From Cyclobacteriaceae bacterium (GTDB lineage Bacteria > Bacteroidota > Bacteroidia > Cytophagales > Cyclobacteriaceae), in contig JAEUUA010000020.1 of NCBI GenBank assembly GCA_016787755.1, positions 124,001-188,000 on the forward strand: a stretch of 64,000 nt of DNA, given 5' to 3'. Each line of letters opens with the position of its first letter. The first letter of the stretch is position 1. The notes beneath the pieces are model-generated. The model searched no databases and was not told where the DNA came from. It saw nothing but the letters and a program-made list of their open reading frames with translations. Made by a program: the position numbers and the translations under genes. Below are positions 34,694 through 43,157 of this stretch, piece after piece.

Positions 34694-37600
34694 GATGATC
34701 TCGCTGGTATATTAATTTCAAATTTTGTATAATTGTTAAGCTCGGACTTAACTTGGATAGTCCCATTCATGCGAAGTATACATTCCTTGGCAATGTAAAG
34801 CCCCAAACCAGATCCGGTTGACATGTCCGTTGCCCGATAAAACATATCGAATATTTTAGGCACATGATTTCTGTGGATACCCAACCCATTATCATGAAAA
34901 ATTATTGTTGCTCCAACTTCTGTAGTGATAAAGTCTATGGAAAGCGTATTCTTTTCTTTCAGAAAATCCTGGTATTTGATTGCATTCGATAAGAGATTTT
35001 CTATTACGATGCCACACCGAACTGAATCACCAAAAAAAGGTGTTGTGAGCGAGGTGGAAACATTAATCTTTAATCGCTCTGAACCATTCATAAACTTGAG
35101 ATTTTCCTGAGCTGAGGTTAGGAGTTCTAAAAAATTAATCTCCTCCGATTGCAATTCTGTTCTACTATTCCGTGAATGATTTAGAATATCTTTTATAAAC
35201 CCATCCAACCGATTAATGCTTCTTCTTATTAATCCCAAATGAAATTTGGAGGTATCGGACAAATCTTCCAGTTCGCAAATATTAATTACGCCTAAAATCG
35301 AAGCCAAAGGCGCACGAAGATCATGAGACGCACTGTATACAAAGCGATCAAGTTCATGATTTGTTTTCTTCAACTCGGCAAATTGTATCTTAAGTTGCTC
35401 AGTGGCCAACTTTCTCTCTGTAATATCCTCGATCGTGCCTTCGTAGTATTCAACCTCTCCATCTGCCTTGTGCACGATATGGATATTCGCGCGCACCCAG
35501 ATAATTTCGTTGTTTTTTTTCCTGGCCGCTAACTCATAGCCAATGGCTTTACCCTCCCTTTTAAACAAGGTGAGCATTCGTTCCCTTTCCCTTGGGTCGG
35601 CATAGATTTGCTGGCTTATGTCTGTAATGGAGTTTATCAACTCTTCAGGAGAGGCATAGCCCAACATTTTTGCCATAGAAGGATTGGCCGTAATAAATTT
35701 GCCTTCCGGACTACTTTGATAGATTCCTTCGTGTGTGTTTTCAAAAATAGCATGGTAGCGTTTTTCAACTTCCTTCCAGGAACTCAAATCGATTAGTGTA
35801 GTTAATACACAAAACTCGTTCTCCACCTCAATGCATTCCGCTGAAAGCATCACGGGCGTCAATTTACCTGACATTGTTTTAAGAGTGGTTTCTTTATTTT
35901 TCACAGACTCAAACGCATTCAATTTATCCCAGATTTCTTTGCGTTGGAGCGGGTCGATTAAGGCTAATTCTTCTGAATTTTTTCCAAGTAAATCACTCCG
36001 TGGATATTCCAATAATTTGATGAAGGCTGAATTCACTTCAATAAATTTACCATCTCGCTGGCGGGCGATACTCATGGCTGATGGGTTGCTAAAGAAGGCC
36101 GTATTGAATTGAGCTTGAGATTTTTGTAATCTTCTTTCAGCTTCAGTCCTTTCGCTTGTATCACGAAAAACCAAAACGGCTCCCAAAATATCACCATGAA
36201 GGTTGCGGATGGGAGCTCCATTGTGACTAATTATCAAATCGTGTTTGTCACGTGCAGTAAGAACAGTATGATTTTCGACTGATACTACGAGGCCCTCTTT
36301 TATAATTCTTCTCAACGGAGAACTAACAGAGGCCCCGCTATATTCATCTCTAACTAAGTAAACGTCTTCAAGATTCATATAACGAGCCTCTTCCAACGGC
36401 CAGCCTGTCATTGCCTCGGCAATCGGATTCATGTAGGTGATCTTTCCATGCACATCTGTGCTGATCACTCCTTCGCCAATGCTGGCTAGGGTAGTGGATA
36501 ATCGCTGCTCACTAAGTCTAACGGCTTCCTCCAACTCCTGTTTTTGAGTTATATCTCGCACCGTGCAAATGGCTAGTAATCCGTTTTTTGTTTCCAAACT
36601 ACTCAGGCCAATTTCTACTAAAAATTCATTCCCTTCTCGTGTCCGTGCAGGTGATTGTTTCGGTTTATCACTCGCTTCTAGTGATTTATGATTTTTAAAA
36701 TATCGATGATGAATTATTTCGTCCTGCCACAGAGTCTTTTCAGGCAACAAAGTATCAACCGGTGAGCCTACTAATTCTTGCTTAGAATACCCAAAAAGAA
36801 TTTCGATCTGCCTATTGACAAAAAGAATTGTCCCGTGGGTATTTATGCCCATAATTCCGTCCGGTGCAGCTTCAAGAACACCTTGAAAGAGCTGCAAGTT
36901 CTCCATTGCCTCGGTGGTCACTTTCTGTTGTCGCTTTTCGGATTTGTAAATACTTTTTGCCCCCATATAGAGCATGATAAAGATGATTACTATGGAACTA
37001 AAAGCGATTAAAAAAACACCAAATTCACTAGAGTAATATCCTTTCTGCTCCCCAACCATCCTCACCCATGCAATAACAAGAATTAACACAATCAGGGTGA
37101 AGAGTTGTCTAAACACTATTATACTTATGTTAGTATTTTTTGTGAACAACGCGAAAATTCCATTTTCCACTTTGGAAAATAGAATGCTTAGTGAAATCGC
37201 AACAAAAAGAATTGAAGAGTGAATGGCGACATGGGTCAGATTACTATGATTATATAAATCTTCTATCCCATAGATATACCCCATTAAAGGAATAAGAGAA
37301 GTTACAAGGACAATCAAAATGAGATAATCTGAAATATGATTTTTTTTATGAAGTCCTCTTCCATAAAAATAAATACAGGAGGCCATAAGCATAATGTTGA
37401 TTGCAGTAAAGGGCGCCATACGACCCGGTGCCATTGTACCAAGATCAATCTGATCTTTAAAAAAGAACTGATCAATACCTAAATCGATCTGAAATAAGTA
37501 CTCAAGTAATGTAAAGAGACCTATGAGAAAAGTAAAGACGCTTCCGGTTTTTAGTATGATATTTTTTTTTGCTGTATCCGGTGTATACAGCTGGTAGCAG

Positions 37601-37788
37601 AATAGTGCACTGATCAGAAAAAATCCAATAGCGGTGTTTGCCTTCATGGAAACCCAATTCGGTGAGATACTTTTTAGCATGGGAATATCGAACAGCCATC
37701 CCAGCAATACCGCGGCCGAAACGGATATAGTAAACAGAGATGCCGATTTTGCAAACCAAATAAATTTCTTTTTCCTGGTAATTGTCAT
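34690..37788 (-). CDS. multi-PAS sensor histidine kinase with eight-helix membrane input domain
   Basis: A 1032-residue kinase. Residues 1-280 hold about eight transmembrane helices (for example NTAIGFFLISALFCYQLY and FRQLFTLIVLILVIAWVRM), a MASE-like input domain. Four PAS domains follow (about 300-415, 425-545, 555-670, 680-800), the last with the PAC end motif YYEGTIEDITERK. The HisKA domain has the phospho-His in YSASHDLRAPLASILG, and the HATPase domain has its N box IENLLSNAIKYQD, DNGLGIHR and GSGLGLYIAKE. It autophosphorylates and passes phosphate to the overlapping receiver gene. The next upstream gene, a second receiver, lies 13 bp away, so three genes form one unit. Confidence 0.93.
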   Translation of the reverse strand: MTITRKKKFIWFAKSASLFTISVSAAVLLGWLFDIPMLKSISPNWVSMKANTAIGFFLISALFCYQLYTPDTAKKNIILKTGSVFTFLIGLFTLLEYLFQIDLGIDQFFFKDQIDLGTMAPGRMAPFTAINIMLMASCIYFYGRGLHKKNHISDYLILIVLVTSLIPLMGYIYGIEDLYNHSNLTHVAIHSSILFVAISLSILFSKVENGIFALFTKNTNISIIVFRQLFTLIVLILVIAWVRMVGEQKGYYSSEFGVFLIAFSSIVIIFIMLYMGAKSIYKSEKRQQKVTTEAMENLQLFQGVLEAAPDGIMGINTHGTILFVNRQIEILFGYSKQELVGSPVDTLLPEKTLWQDEIIHHRYFKNHKSLEASDKPKQSPARTREGNEFLVEIGLSSLETKNGLLAICTVRDITQKQELEEAVRLSEQRLSTTLASIGEGVISTDVHGKITYMNPIAEAMTGWPLEEARYMNLEDVYLVRDEYSGASVSSPLRRIIKEGLVVSVENHTVLTARDKHDLIISHNGAPIRNLHGDILGAVLVFRDTSERTEAERRLQKSQAQFNTAFFSNPSAMSIARQRDGKFIEVNSAFIKLLEYPRSDLLGKNSEELALIDPLQRKEIWDKLNAFESVKNKETTLKTMSGKLTPVMLSAECIEVENEFCVLTTLIDLSSWKEVEKRYHAIFENTHEGIYQSSPEGKFITANPSMAKMLGYASPEELINSITDISQQIYADPRERERMLTLFKREGKAIGYELAARKKNNEIIWVRANIHIVHKADGEVEYYEGTIEDITERKLATEQLKIQFAELKKTNHELDRFVYSASHDLRAPLASILGVINICELEDLSDTSKFHLGLIRRSINRLDGFIKDILNHSRNSRTELQSEEINFLELLTSAQENLKFMNGSERLKINVSTSLTTPFFGDSVRCGIVIENLLSNAIKYQDFLKEKNTLSIDFITTEVGATIIFHDNGLGIHRNHVPKIFDMFYRATDMSTGSGLGLYIAKECILRMNGTIQVKSELNNYTKFEINIPARSS

Positions 37789-37801
37789 CTTCCTCTTCGA
37801 T

Positions 37802-38188
37802 TTATTTAGATAGCGCTTGTCTGGTTGCTACTAAAACATCCAGCACTTTTTCAAATTCCATTGATTTATCAAAAAAATAATCAGCTCCATACTGTTCACA
37901 TAAGTTCCGGTAATAACGATCCGAAAAATTACTGAGCATGATTACTATGATGTTGGAATAAGACTTCTTAACATTTTTTAGAAATTCAACACCACTCCCG
38001 CCAGGCATATTGATATCGAGTAGGATAACATCTGGCTCTCGACTCTCTATAAACTTTATCGCAGCGGCAGCGGATTCGACCTGGGCGATAATTTTAATGC
38101 CTTCTGTCTCTTTCACCAAATTCCTGATTCGTTCACCCACCAGCGATGAGTCATCTACGATCATAACGTTAAGTTTGGTCTTTTCCAT
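37802..38188 (-). CDS. receiver-only response regulator
   Basis: A 128-residue CheY-like protein. MIVDDSSLVGERI carries the acidic pair, ILLDINMPGGSGVEFLK the phosphoacceptor Asp, VIMLSNFSD the Ser/Thr switch position and FFDKSMEFE the Lys. It ends without an output domain. It is the first gene of the kinase unit: the big kinase begins 13 bp downstream. With a receiver on each side of the kinase, phosphate may be shared or one receiver may act as a phosphate sink; that is inference. Confidence 0.93.
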   Translation of the reverse strand: MEKTKLNVMIVDDSSLVGERIRNLVKETEGIKIIAQVESAAAAIKFIESREPDVILLDINMPGGSGVEFLKNVKKSYSNIIVIMLSNFSDRYYRNLCEQYGADYFFDKSMEFEKVLDVLVATRQALSK

Positions 38189-38410
38189 TTGCTTGTCTTG
38201 TACACAAAGTAGGCTACTTGATGAGATTTAAAGAATAGAGGGTCGTAGCAAGTTGATGTGGTCAAAAACCAAAATTCTTGTCGTGGTTTGTACTACAAGT
38301 CATTCTTTTTCACAGTTGGCAACTGCCGTCATCCAGCGGAAGTAGTGTGTTGGCCAGAATGTTTAATTCGATTTATAGTGCACCAGGTTGCACAACCGGA
38401 GATGGCGGGT

Positions 38411-39037
38411 TTAGATCAATCTATTCTGAATTGCGTATTGGGTTAGCTCAACATTGTTATTCAATCCCATTTTTTCAAGTACTCGCGCCCGATAGGTGCT
38501 GATCGTGGTAACACTTAAGGAGAGTTTAATGGCAATTTCCGAAACCGATTTTCCGGATGCAATTAATTTCAATACGTTAAACTCACGATCAGAAAGGGTT
38601 TCATGCAACGCCTTGTTTGAAGCGGTGAGATTCTCGGCTAATTTTTCAGCCACACCCGCACTAATGTATCGCTTGCCTGCCAATAGTTTGCGTACCGCTT
38701 TCACTAATTCATCCGGAGCTGCTTCCTTAGTGAGGTATCCCGATGCTCCTGCCCGTAATACCCGAATGGCATATTGATCTTCAGGGTGCATGCTTAGAAT
38801 AAGTACTGGAATTTCCGGAAACTCCTCTTGAAGTATCTTTAGCGTATCCAGTCCACTTTTATCGGGCATTGAAATATCACTAATAAAAACGTTCCATATC
38901 CCGGTACGTGCCTGACGAAGCAATTCTTGGCCGTTGTTCGCTTCCGCAATCTTCGCGTCTGGAAATTCATCCAAAAGAATGCTTTTCAAACCCCTCCGGA
39001 TAAGCTCGTGGTCATCGGCAATCAGTATGTTGATCAT
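38411..39037 (-). CDS. NarL/LuxR-family response regulator
   Basis: A 208-residue regulator. The receiver domain has IADDHELIRRGL, phosphoacceptor Asp in FISDISMPDKSGLDTL and Lys in YLTKEAAPDEL. The C-terminal LuxR helix-turn-helix has LSDREFNVLKLIASGKSVSE and SLSVTTISTYRARVLEKMGL. It binds DNA when phosphorylated. The upstream 1311-residue kinase ends 136 bp away on the same strand and has the HisKA_3 type that pairs with NarL regulators, so this is its most likely partner. The two receiver genes further down belong to a different kinase type. Confidence 0.93.
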   Translation of the reverse strand: MINILIADDHELIRRGLKSILLDEFPDAKIAEANNGQELLRQARTGIWNVFISDISMPDKSGLDTLKILQEEFPEIPVLILSMHPEDQYAIRVLRAGASGYLTKEAAPDELVKAVRKLLAGKRYISAGVAEKLAENLTASNKALHETLSDREFNVLKLIASGKSVSEIAIKLSLSVTTISTYRARVLEKMGLNNNVELTQYAIQNRLI

Positions 39038-39173
39038 GTACGTAAATTATAATGAACTTTCAAAATTGGATAATTCCTGTTTCCCCTCATGATGGGCATT
39101 TGAAATTTAAAGAAATAATTACAAAGAGCGGCTAATCATACCCAACATTGAATAACGGTTCGAAGGCAACTCA

Positions 39174-42100
39174 TTATACGGGATTCTGAAAAAGGGGAAC
39201 CCTTAATGTAACAGAAGTTCCAATGCCAGTAACGCCTTTAATTTGCAACTCTCCACCCATCATCATAGCACGTTCTTTCATACCAACAATACCCAACGTT
39301 CTTCGCTGGTCAGAAAACCCATCTTGCAGGCCTATTCCGTTATCACGAATTGTTAATACGAGTTCATTATCAGCGTAATCAAGAAATGATTCCACTTCTT
39401 GAGCGCCAGAATGTCTCGCTACATTGGTTAAACTCTCCTGATATACCCTGAATATTCCTGTGGTTATCGCTTTGTTTAATTCGAGTTCTCTGACAGGGCT
39501 ATTAAATTTTGTCTTAATTCCGGTGCGCTTTTCAAATTCCTGACTTTGCCAATCTAACGCTGCCAACAAACCCAAATCATCGAGTATGCCTGGGCGTAAT
39601 TCTGTGGATATCCTCCTAACTGTTTTAATGGTAGAATCAATCAATCCGAGCATATCTTCCATTTTTTCTTCTATCGCATTTTCGTTGGGGATTATTTTTT
39701 TATTTAACCATGAGATATCCATTCGTAAACCAGTCAGTTGTTGACCCAATTCATCATGGATCTCGCGGGAAATGTTAGCACGTTCTTCTTCACGAATGTT
39801 TTGCAGGTGTGTGGATAATTCCCTGAGTTGTTTATTCATAGCCACAATCTCATGCTCCGCTTTTTTTGATTCAGTAACATCTTTTATGATAGACAATAAA
39901 CAAGGTTCATTGCCCCACTCCAACTTCACCACAGAGGACAAGCAAGAACGCGCCTCATTAGCCTTCGTGTAAAATAGTACTTCCGCATTTTGAACCATTC
40001 CTTTGGTTTCAAAGTACTGCTCTATTTTATACCGGTCAGGTGGGTTTCGATTGATGCCCAATTCATAGGCACTTTTCTCTACCGCTTCTTCACGCGTAAA
40101 TCCAAACGTTTCTGTAAACCCTCTATTTACTTCAAGTAGCTTACCGGTTTTTAGAGAGGTAATTGAAATTGAATCCGGACTGGCATAAAAGGCCGCTTTG
40201 AATTTCTCTTCAGACTGCCGGATGAGTTCCTCTGATTTTTTTCGTTCGGTAATGTCGCGCACAAATGCGGCTACCAGTTGTTGACCCTCCACTACCATGA
40301 TTGAAATACTAACTTCCAAATTAATCAGTGCGCCATCCTTTCTAATGTGAGTAGTTTCAAATTGAACCGATTTTTGCTTTAACATGACTGCAATTCGTTC
40401 ATTGATTTCTGCTGGGGATAATGTAGCCTCTATCTCATTAATATTTTTCAGCAGCAACTCATTGTGTGTGTAACCAATCATTTTACAATACGCTGGATTT
40501 ACTTCAATAATTCTACCCCGTGTATCGGCCAATATGAATCCATCTAGCATGGTGGAAATAATTTGCTGATTGCGTTCCAGTAAAAGTCGTCTTTCTGTAT
40601 CTCCTTTTTTGCGTTCTGTGATGTCGCGTGTAACTCCAAGCAGTGAAATGATATTGCCTTCAATATCTTTCATGGGAACCGCATGGGTTTCAAGCCAGCG
40701 GTGTGTACCCTTTAACCCTGTTATTTCAAATTCCAATTTCCCGGAAACTCCTGTAAAGACATTTTTGGTTAATTTCTTAAAAGCAACCTGGTAATTTTTA
40801 TCTACCAGATCAACCATTCGCTGCTTCAGCACTTGCTGTTCATTTTCGGCTTCAATCATGGCTAAACCAGCAGGGTTCATAGAAATTAATTCACCTTTAG
40901 GATTAAGTACCTTAACACATTCTGGTTCAGTTTCCAAAATTGTACGTAGGTAGTTTTCGTTTTCGGCTAATTCTTTAACAGCTTTTTTACGATCTGTAAT
41001 ATCCCTTGCAAAGGCTAACATCTTTCCGTCTTCCAACATCCTTGCATTTATTTCCATGTCTAAAATTAACCCATCTTTCTTCCTTAATTTTCGTTCAATG
41101 GTTACGGATTCATTTCTGAGTTGCGCAGCATACTTTTCCTGATTAAGAATTACATCGCCTACCAGAATATCAGTAAGTTTCAGATTGGCAAATTCTTCTT
41201 TTGTATAGCCTGATATCGACCACGCACTCGTGTTAAATTCATGAATTGTTCCATCAAAAGAATAAAGAAGAATAGGGTCGCTTGCCTGCTCAATGAGCGA
41301 TCGGTATTTCTTCTCACTTTCCAGAATTAATTGTGCAGACTGAACACGGTCGGTTACATCCAGCAAGGTACCTATGGTAATGGTAGAGTTTCCTGTTTTG
41401 GCGGCTTTACCAAATACTTCCACGTGAATTATGGTTCCATCTTTTTTTATGCCCCTGAAAGCATACTGTGATTTTACCGATTCTCCGGCCAGCCTTTTAT
41501 TCACGGTGTCTCTTACCATTTCCAGATCAGGTCCGTAAACTGTATCGGCAGCTTTAAAATTCCTCAAAAGTTCATCCGTGCTATATCCAAAGATCTCGGC
41601 AAACCGAGGATTAACATACTTGTAATATTCTCCTTCAATAATGTATATGCCTGTTAGGGATTGTTCGGCAAGCCCTCGAAATTTATCTTCGCTTTCTTTA
41701 AGCACCAATTCAGTATTTTTCCTGGCTATTATTTGCTTTACAAGCACTTCTTTATGTTTTTCGTTTTGATTGTAAAGGCCTGTATTTTCTACTACGTGTG
41801 CAAACTGCCGCGCTGCCATTTGAAGGTGTTCCAGTTCTAAGCGTGAAAACGTCCTTAACTCTTTTCTTACGTAAAGTTTTACAACCCCCAACACATTAAT
41901 TCCAGCCAGAAGAGGTGCACCTGCACACGAGCTGTATTTGAATTTTGCATCTGGATTAAAATTATTATCCGTGCGGGTGTCTTCAATGGTAAGTACTTTC
42001 TTCTCCTTTATTATTTTATCCAAATAGGGATGGGCCAGAGGCAAGACATCTTCTAACTCATGCTTTTCAACACCGATGCTACCGAGTAATTTTAATTCAT

Positions 42101-43109
42101 TTCCATCTATCAAATGGATGGTACACGCATCAACTCCAAATGCTTCTCTTACTTGATTTGTAAATTCCGTTGCTTGTTCAGCGGCAGTAAACCTATCTAT
42201 TCTACGCTCATTGATCGAAGATAAAACTTGAAAACGCCTGATAGAATCATGAAGTTCAGCTGTTTTTTCTGAAATCATTTGTCTCATTTTTTTTGGCTCA
42301 CGTGCAAAATTCCATGCGAGTAAACCAGCTATACATGATAGTGAAATGCCCAAAAAGATTAATAACCAAAAGTCTGCAATCTGAGTAGGTTTTTTTGGCT
42401 GGGCATATAAATTCCACGCGCCATCGGGGAGGACAACTTTTATAAAATTTCCTTTGGTAAGCCCAATCACTTCCGGTAAAAAAAATTCTTCCTTAAAGGT
42501 GTTAGGATTTATTTTTGAAAATTGATAGATAGCCTTATTACCTTTCGTGTTATCTAATCCAACACGATTAATTAAGGTTGACAGTTTTATAATCACTGCT
42601 GAAAAACCCCAGAAATTACCGTCCTTAAAGATGGGCTGTCGGCCCACTATTCCCAGTCCACCTTGCTTTAACTCAAATGGACCTGAAAAGAATAATTCTT
42701 TATTAGCAATGGCCTTATTTGCTTCTTTGCTGCGCATGGAATCCGATAATATGTCGTAATTTATTACTGCTTCATTTCCCTGAAGAGGGTATACATGGGT
42801 AATAACACCTATGCGTGTTAACTGAATAGCATCGATAAACTCATTTGATTCCAATAGTTGCATGGCAACCGAATCAAAATTGTTTGGAACTCCATATTTT
42901 TCTACTAAGAAACCTAATATTTTGGTAGTCGTAAGACTTCGGTTTAATGCTATTTGTATTCGTTCTTTTGTTTTTTCCAGTTCACTGGTTATTTCAATTT
43001 GTTCTGCTTCCTTGCTAAGTAAATACCGCTGGAAAGTAAGAAATTGGGTTAGCCCCAATAAGAGCACCCCCACTAAAATCCCGAAGAGTATTGGTTTTCT
43101 AAAAATCAT
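39174..43109 (-). CDS. CHASE-GAF-multi-PAS sensor histidine kinase (HisKA_3 type)
   Basis: A 1311-residue kinase. A first membrane helix (FGILVGVLLLGLTQFLTF) precedes an extracytoplasmic CHASE domain (about 45-215; RIGVITHVYPLQGNEAVINY), followed by a second helix (DFWLLIFLGISLSCIAGLLA). A GAF domain (about 295-450) and five PAS domains (about 465-590, 600-710, 715-840, 850-965, 975-1085) follow. The transmitter is HisKA_3: phospho-His in ISREIHDELGQQLTG, then the HATPase with TIRDNGIGL and GIVGMKERAMMMGG. CHASE domains sense small extracellular ligands such as cytokinin-like molecules or peptides; the ligand here is unknown. It likely phosphorylates the NarL-type regulator 136 bp downstream. 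Confidence 0.93.
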   Translation of the reverse strand: MIFRKPILFGILVGVLLLGLTQFLTFQRYLLSKEAEQIEITSELEKTKERIQIALNRSLTTTKILGFLVEKYGVPNNFDSVAMQLLESNEFIDAIQLTRIGVITHVYPLQGNEAVINYDILSDSMRSKEANKAIANKELFFSGPFELKQGGLGIVGRQPIFKDGNFWGFSAVIIKLSTLINRVGLDNTKGNKAIYQFSKINPNTFKEEFFLPEVIGLTKGNFIKVVLPDGAWNLYAQPKKPTQIADFWLLIFLGISLSCIAGLLAWNFAREPKKMRQMISEKTAELHDSIRRFQVLSSINERRIDRFTAAEQATEFTNQVREAFGVDACTIHLIDGNELKLLGSIGVEKHELEDVLPLAHPYLDKIIKEKKVLTIEDTRTDNNFNPDAKFKYSSCAGAPLLAGINVLGVVKLYVRKELRTFSRLELEHLQMAARQFAHVVENTGLYNQNEKHKEVLVKQIIARKNTELVLKESEDKFRGLAEQSLTGIYIIEGEYYKYVNPRFAEIFGYSTDELLRNFKAADTVYGPDLEMVRDTVNKRLAGESVKSQYAFRGIKKDGTIIHVEVFGKAAKTGNSTITIGTLLDVTDRVQSAQLILESEKKYRSLIEQASDPILLYSFDGTIHEFNTSAWSISGYTKEEFANLKLTDILVGDVILNQEKYAAQLRNESVTIERKLRKKDGLILDMEINARMLEDGKMLAFARDITDRKKAVKELAENENYLRTILETEPECVKVLNPKGELISMNPAGLAMIEAENEQQVLKQRMVDLVDKNYQVAFKKLTKNVFTGVSGKLEFEITGLKGTHRWLETHAVPMKDIEGNIISLLGVTRDITERKKGDTERRLLLERNQQIISTMLDGFILADTRGRIIEVNPAYCKMIGYTHNELLLKNINEIEATLSPAEINERIAVMLKQKSVQFETTHIRKDGALINLEVSISIMVVEGQQLVAAFVRDITERKKSEELIRQSEEKFKAAFYASPDSISITSLKTGKLLEVNRGFTETFGFTREEAVEKSAYELGINRNPPDRYKIEQYFETKGMVQNAEVLFYTKANEARSCLSSVVKLEWGNEPCLLSIIKDVTESKKAEHEIVAMNKQLRELSTHLQNIREEERANISREIHDELGQQLTGLRMDISWLNKKIIPNENAIEEKMEDMLGLIDSTIKTVRRISTELRPGILDDLGLLAALDWQSQEFEKRTGIKTKFNSPVRELELNKAITTGIFRVYQESLTNVARHSGAQEVESFLDYADNELVLTIRDNGIGLQDGFSDQRRTLGIVGMKERAMMMGGELQIKGVTGIGTSVTLRVPLFQNPV

Positions 43110-43157
43110 GATTAATGCCTGATCCTTGCTACTTATATCTATCTCTATCTATCTCTT

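Noticed and set aside
38189..38410. Possible short frames and an RNA gene between two regulator genes
   Set aside because: The short plus-strand frames are mostly antisense to the flanking genes and no cloverleaf or stable hairpin was seen.
43137..43156. Two copies of ATCTATCTCT between the two sensor genes
   Set aside because: A short simple repeat; on the minus strand it is merely a purine-rich stretch before the kinase start.
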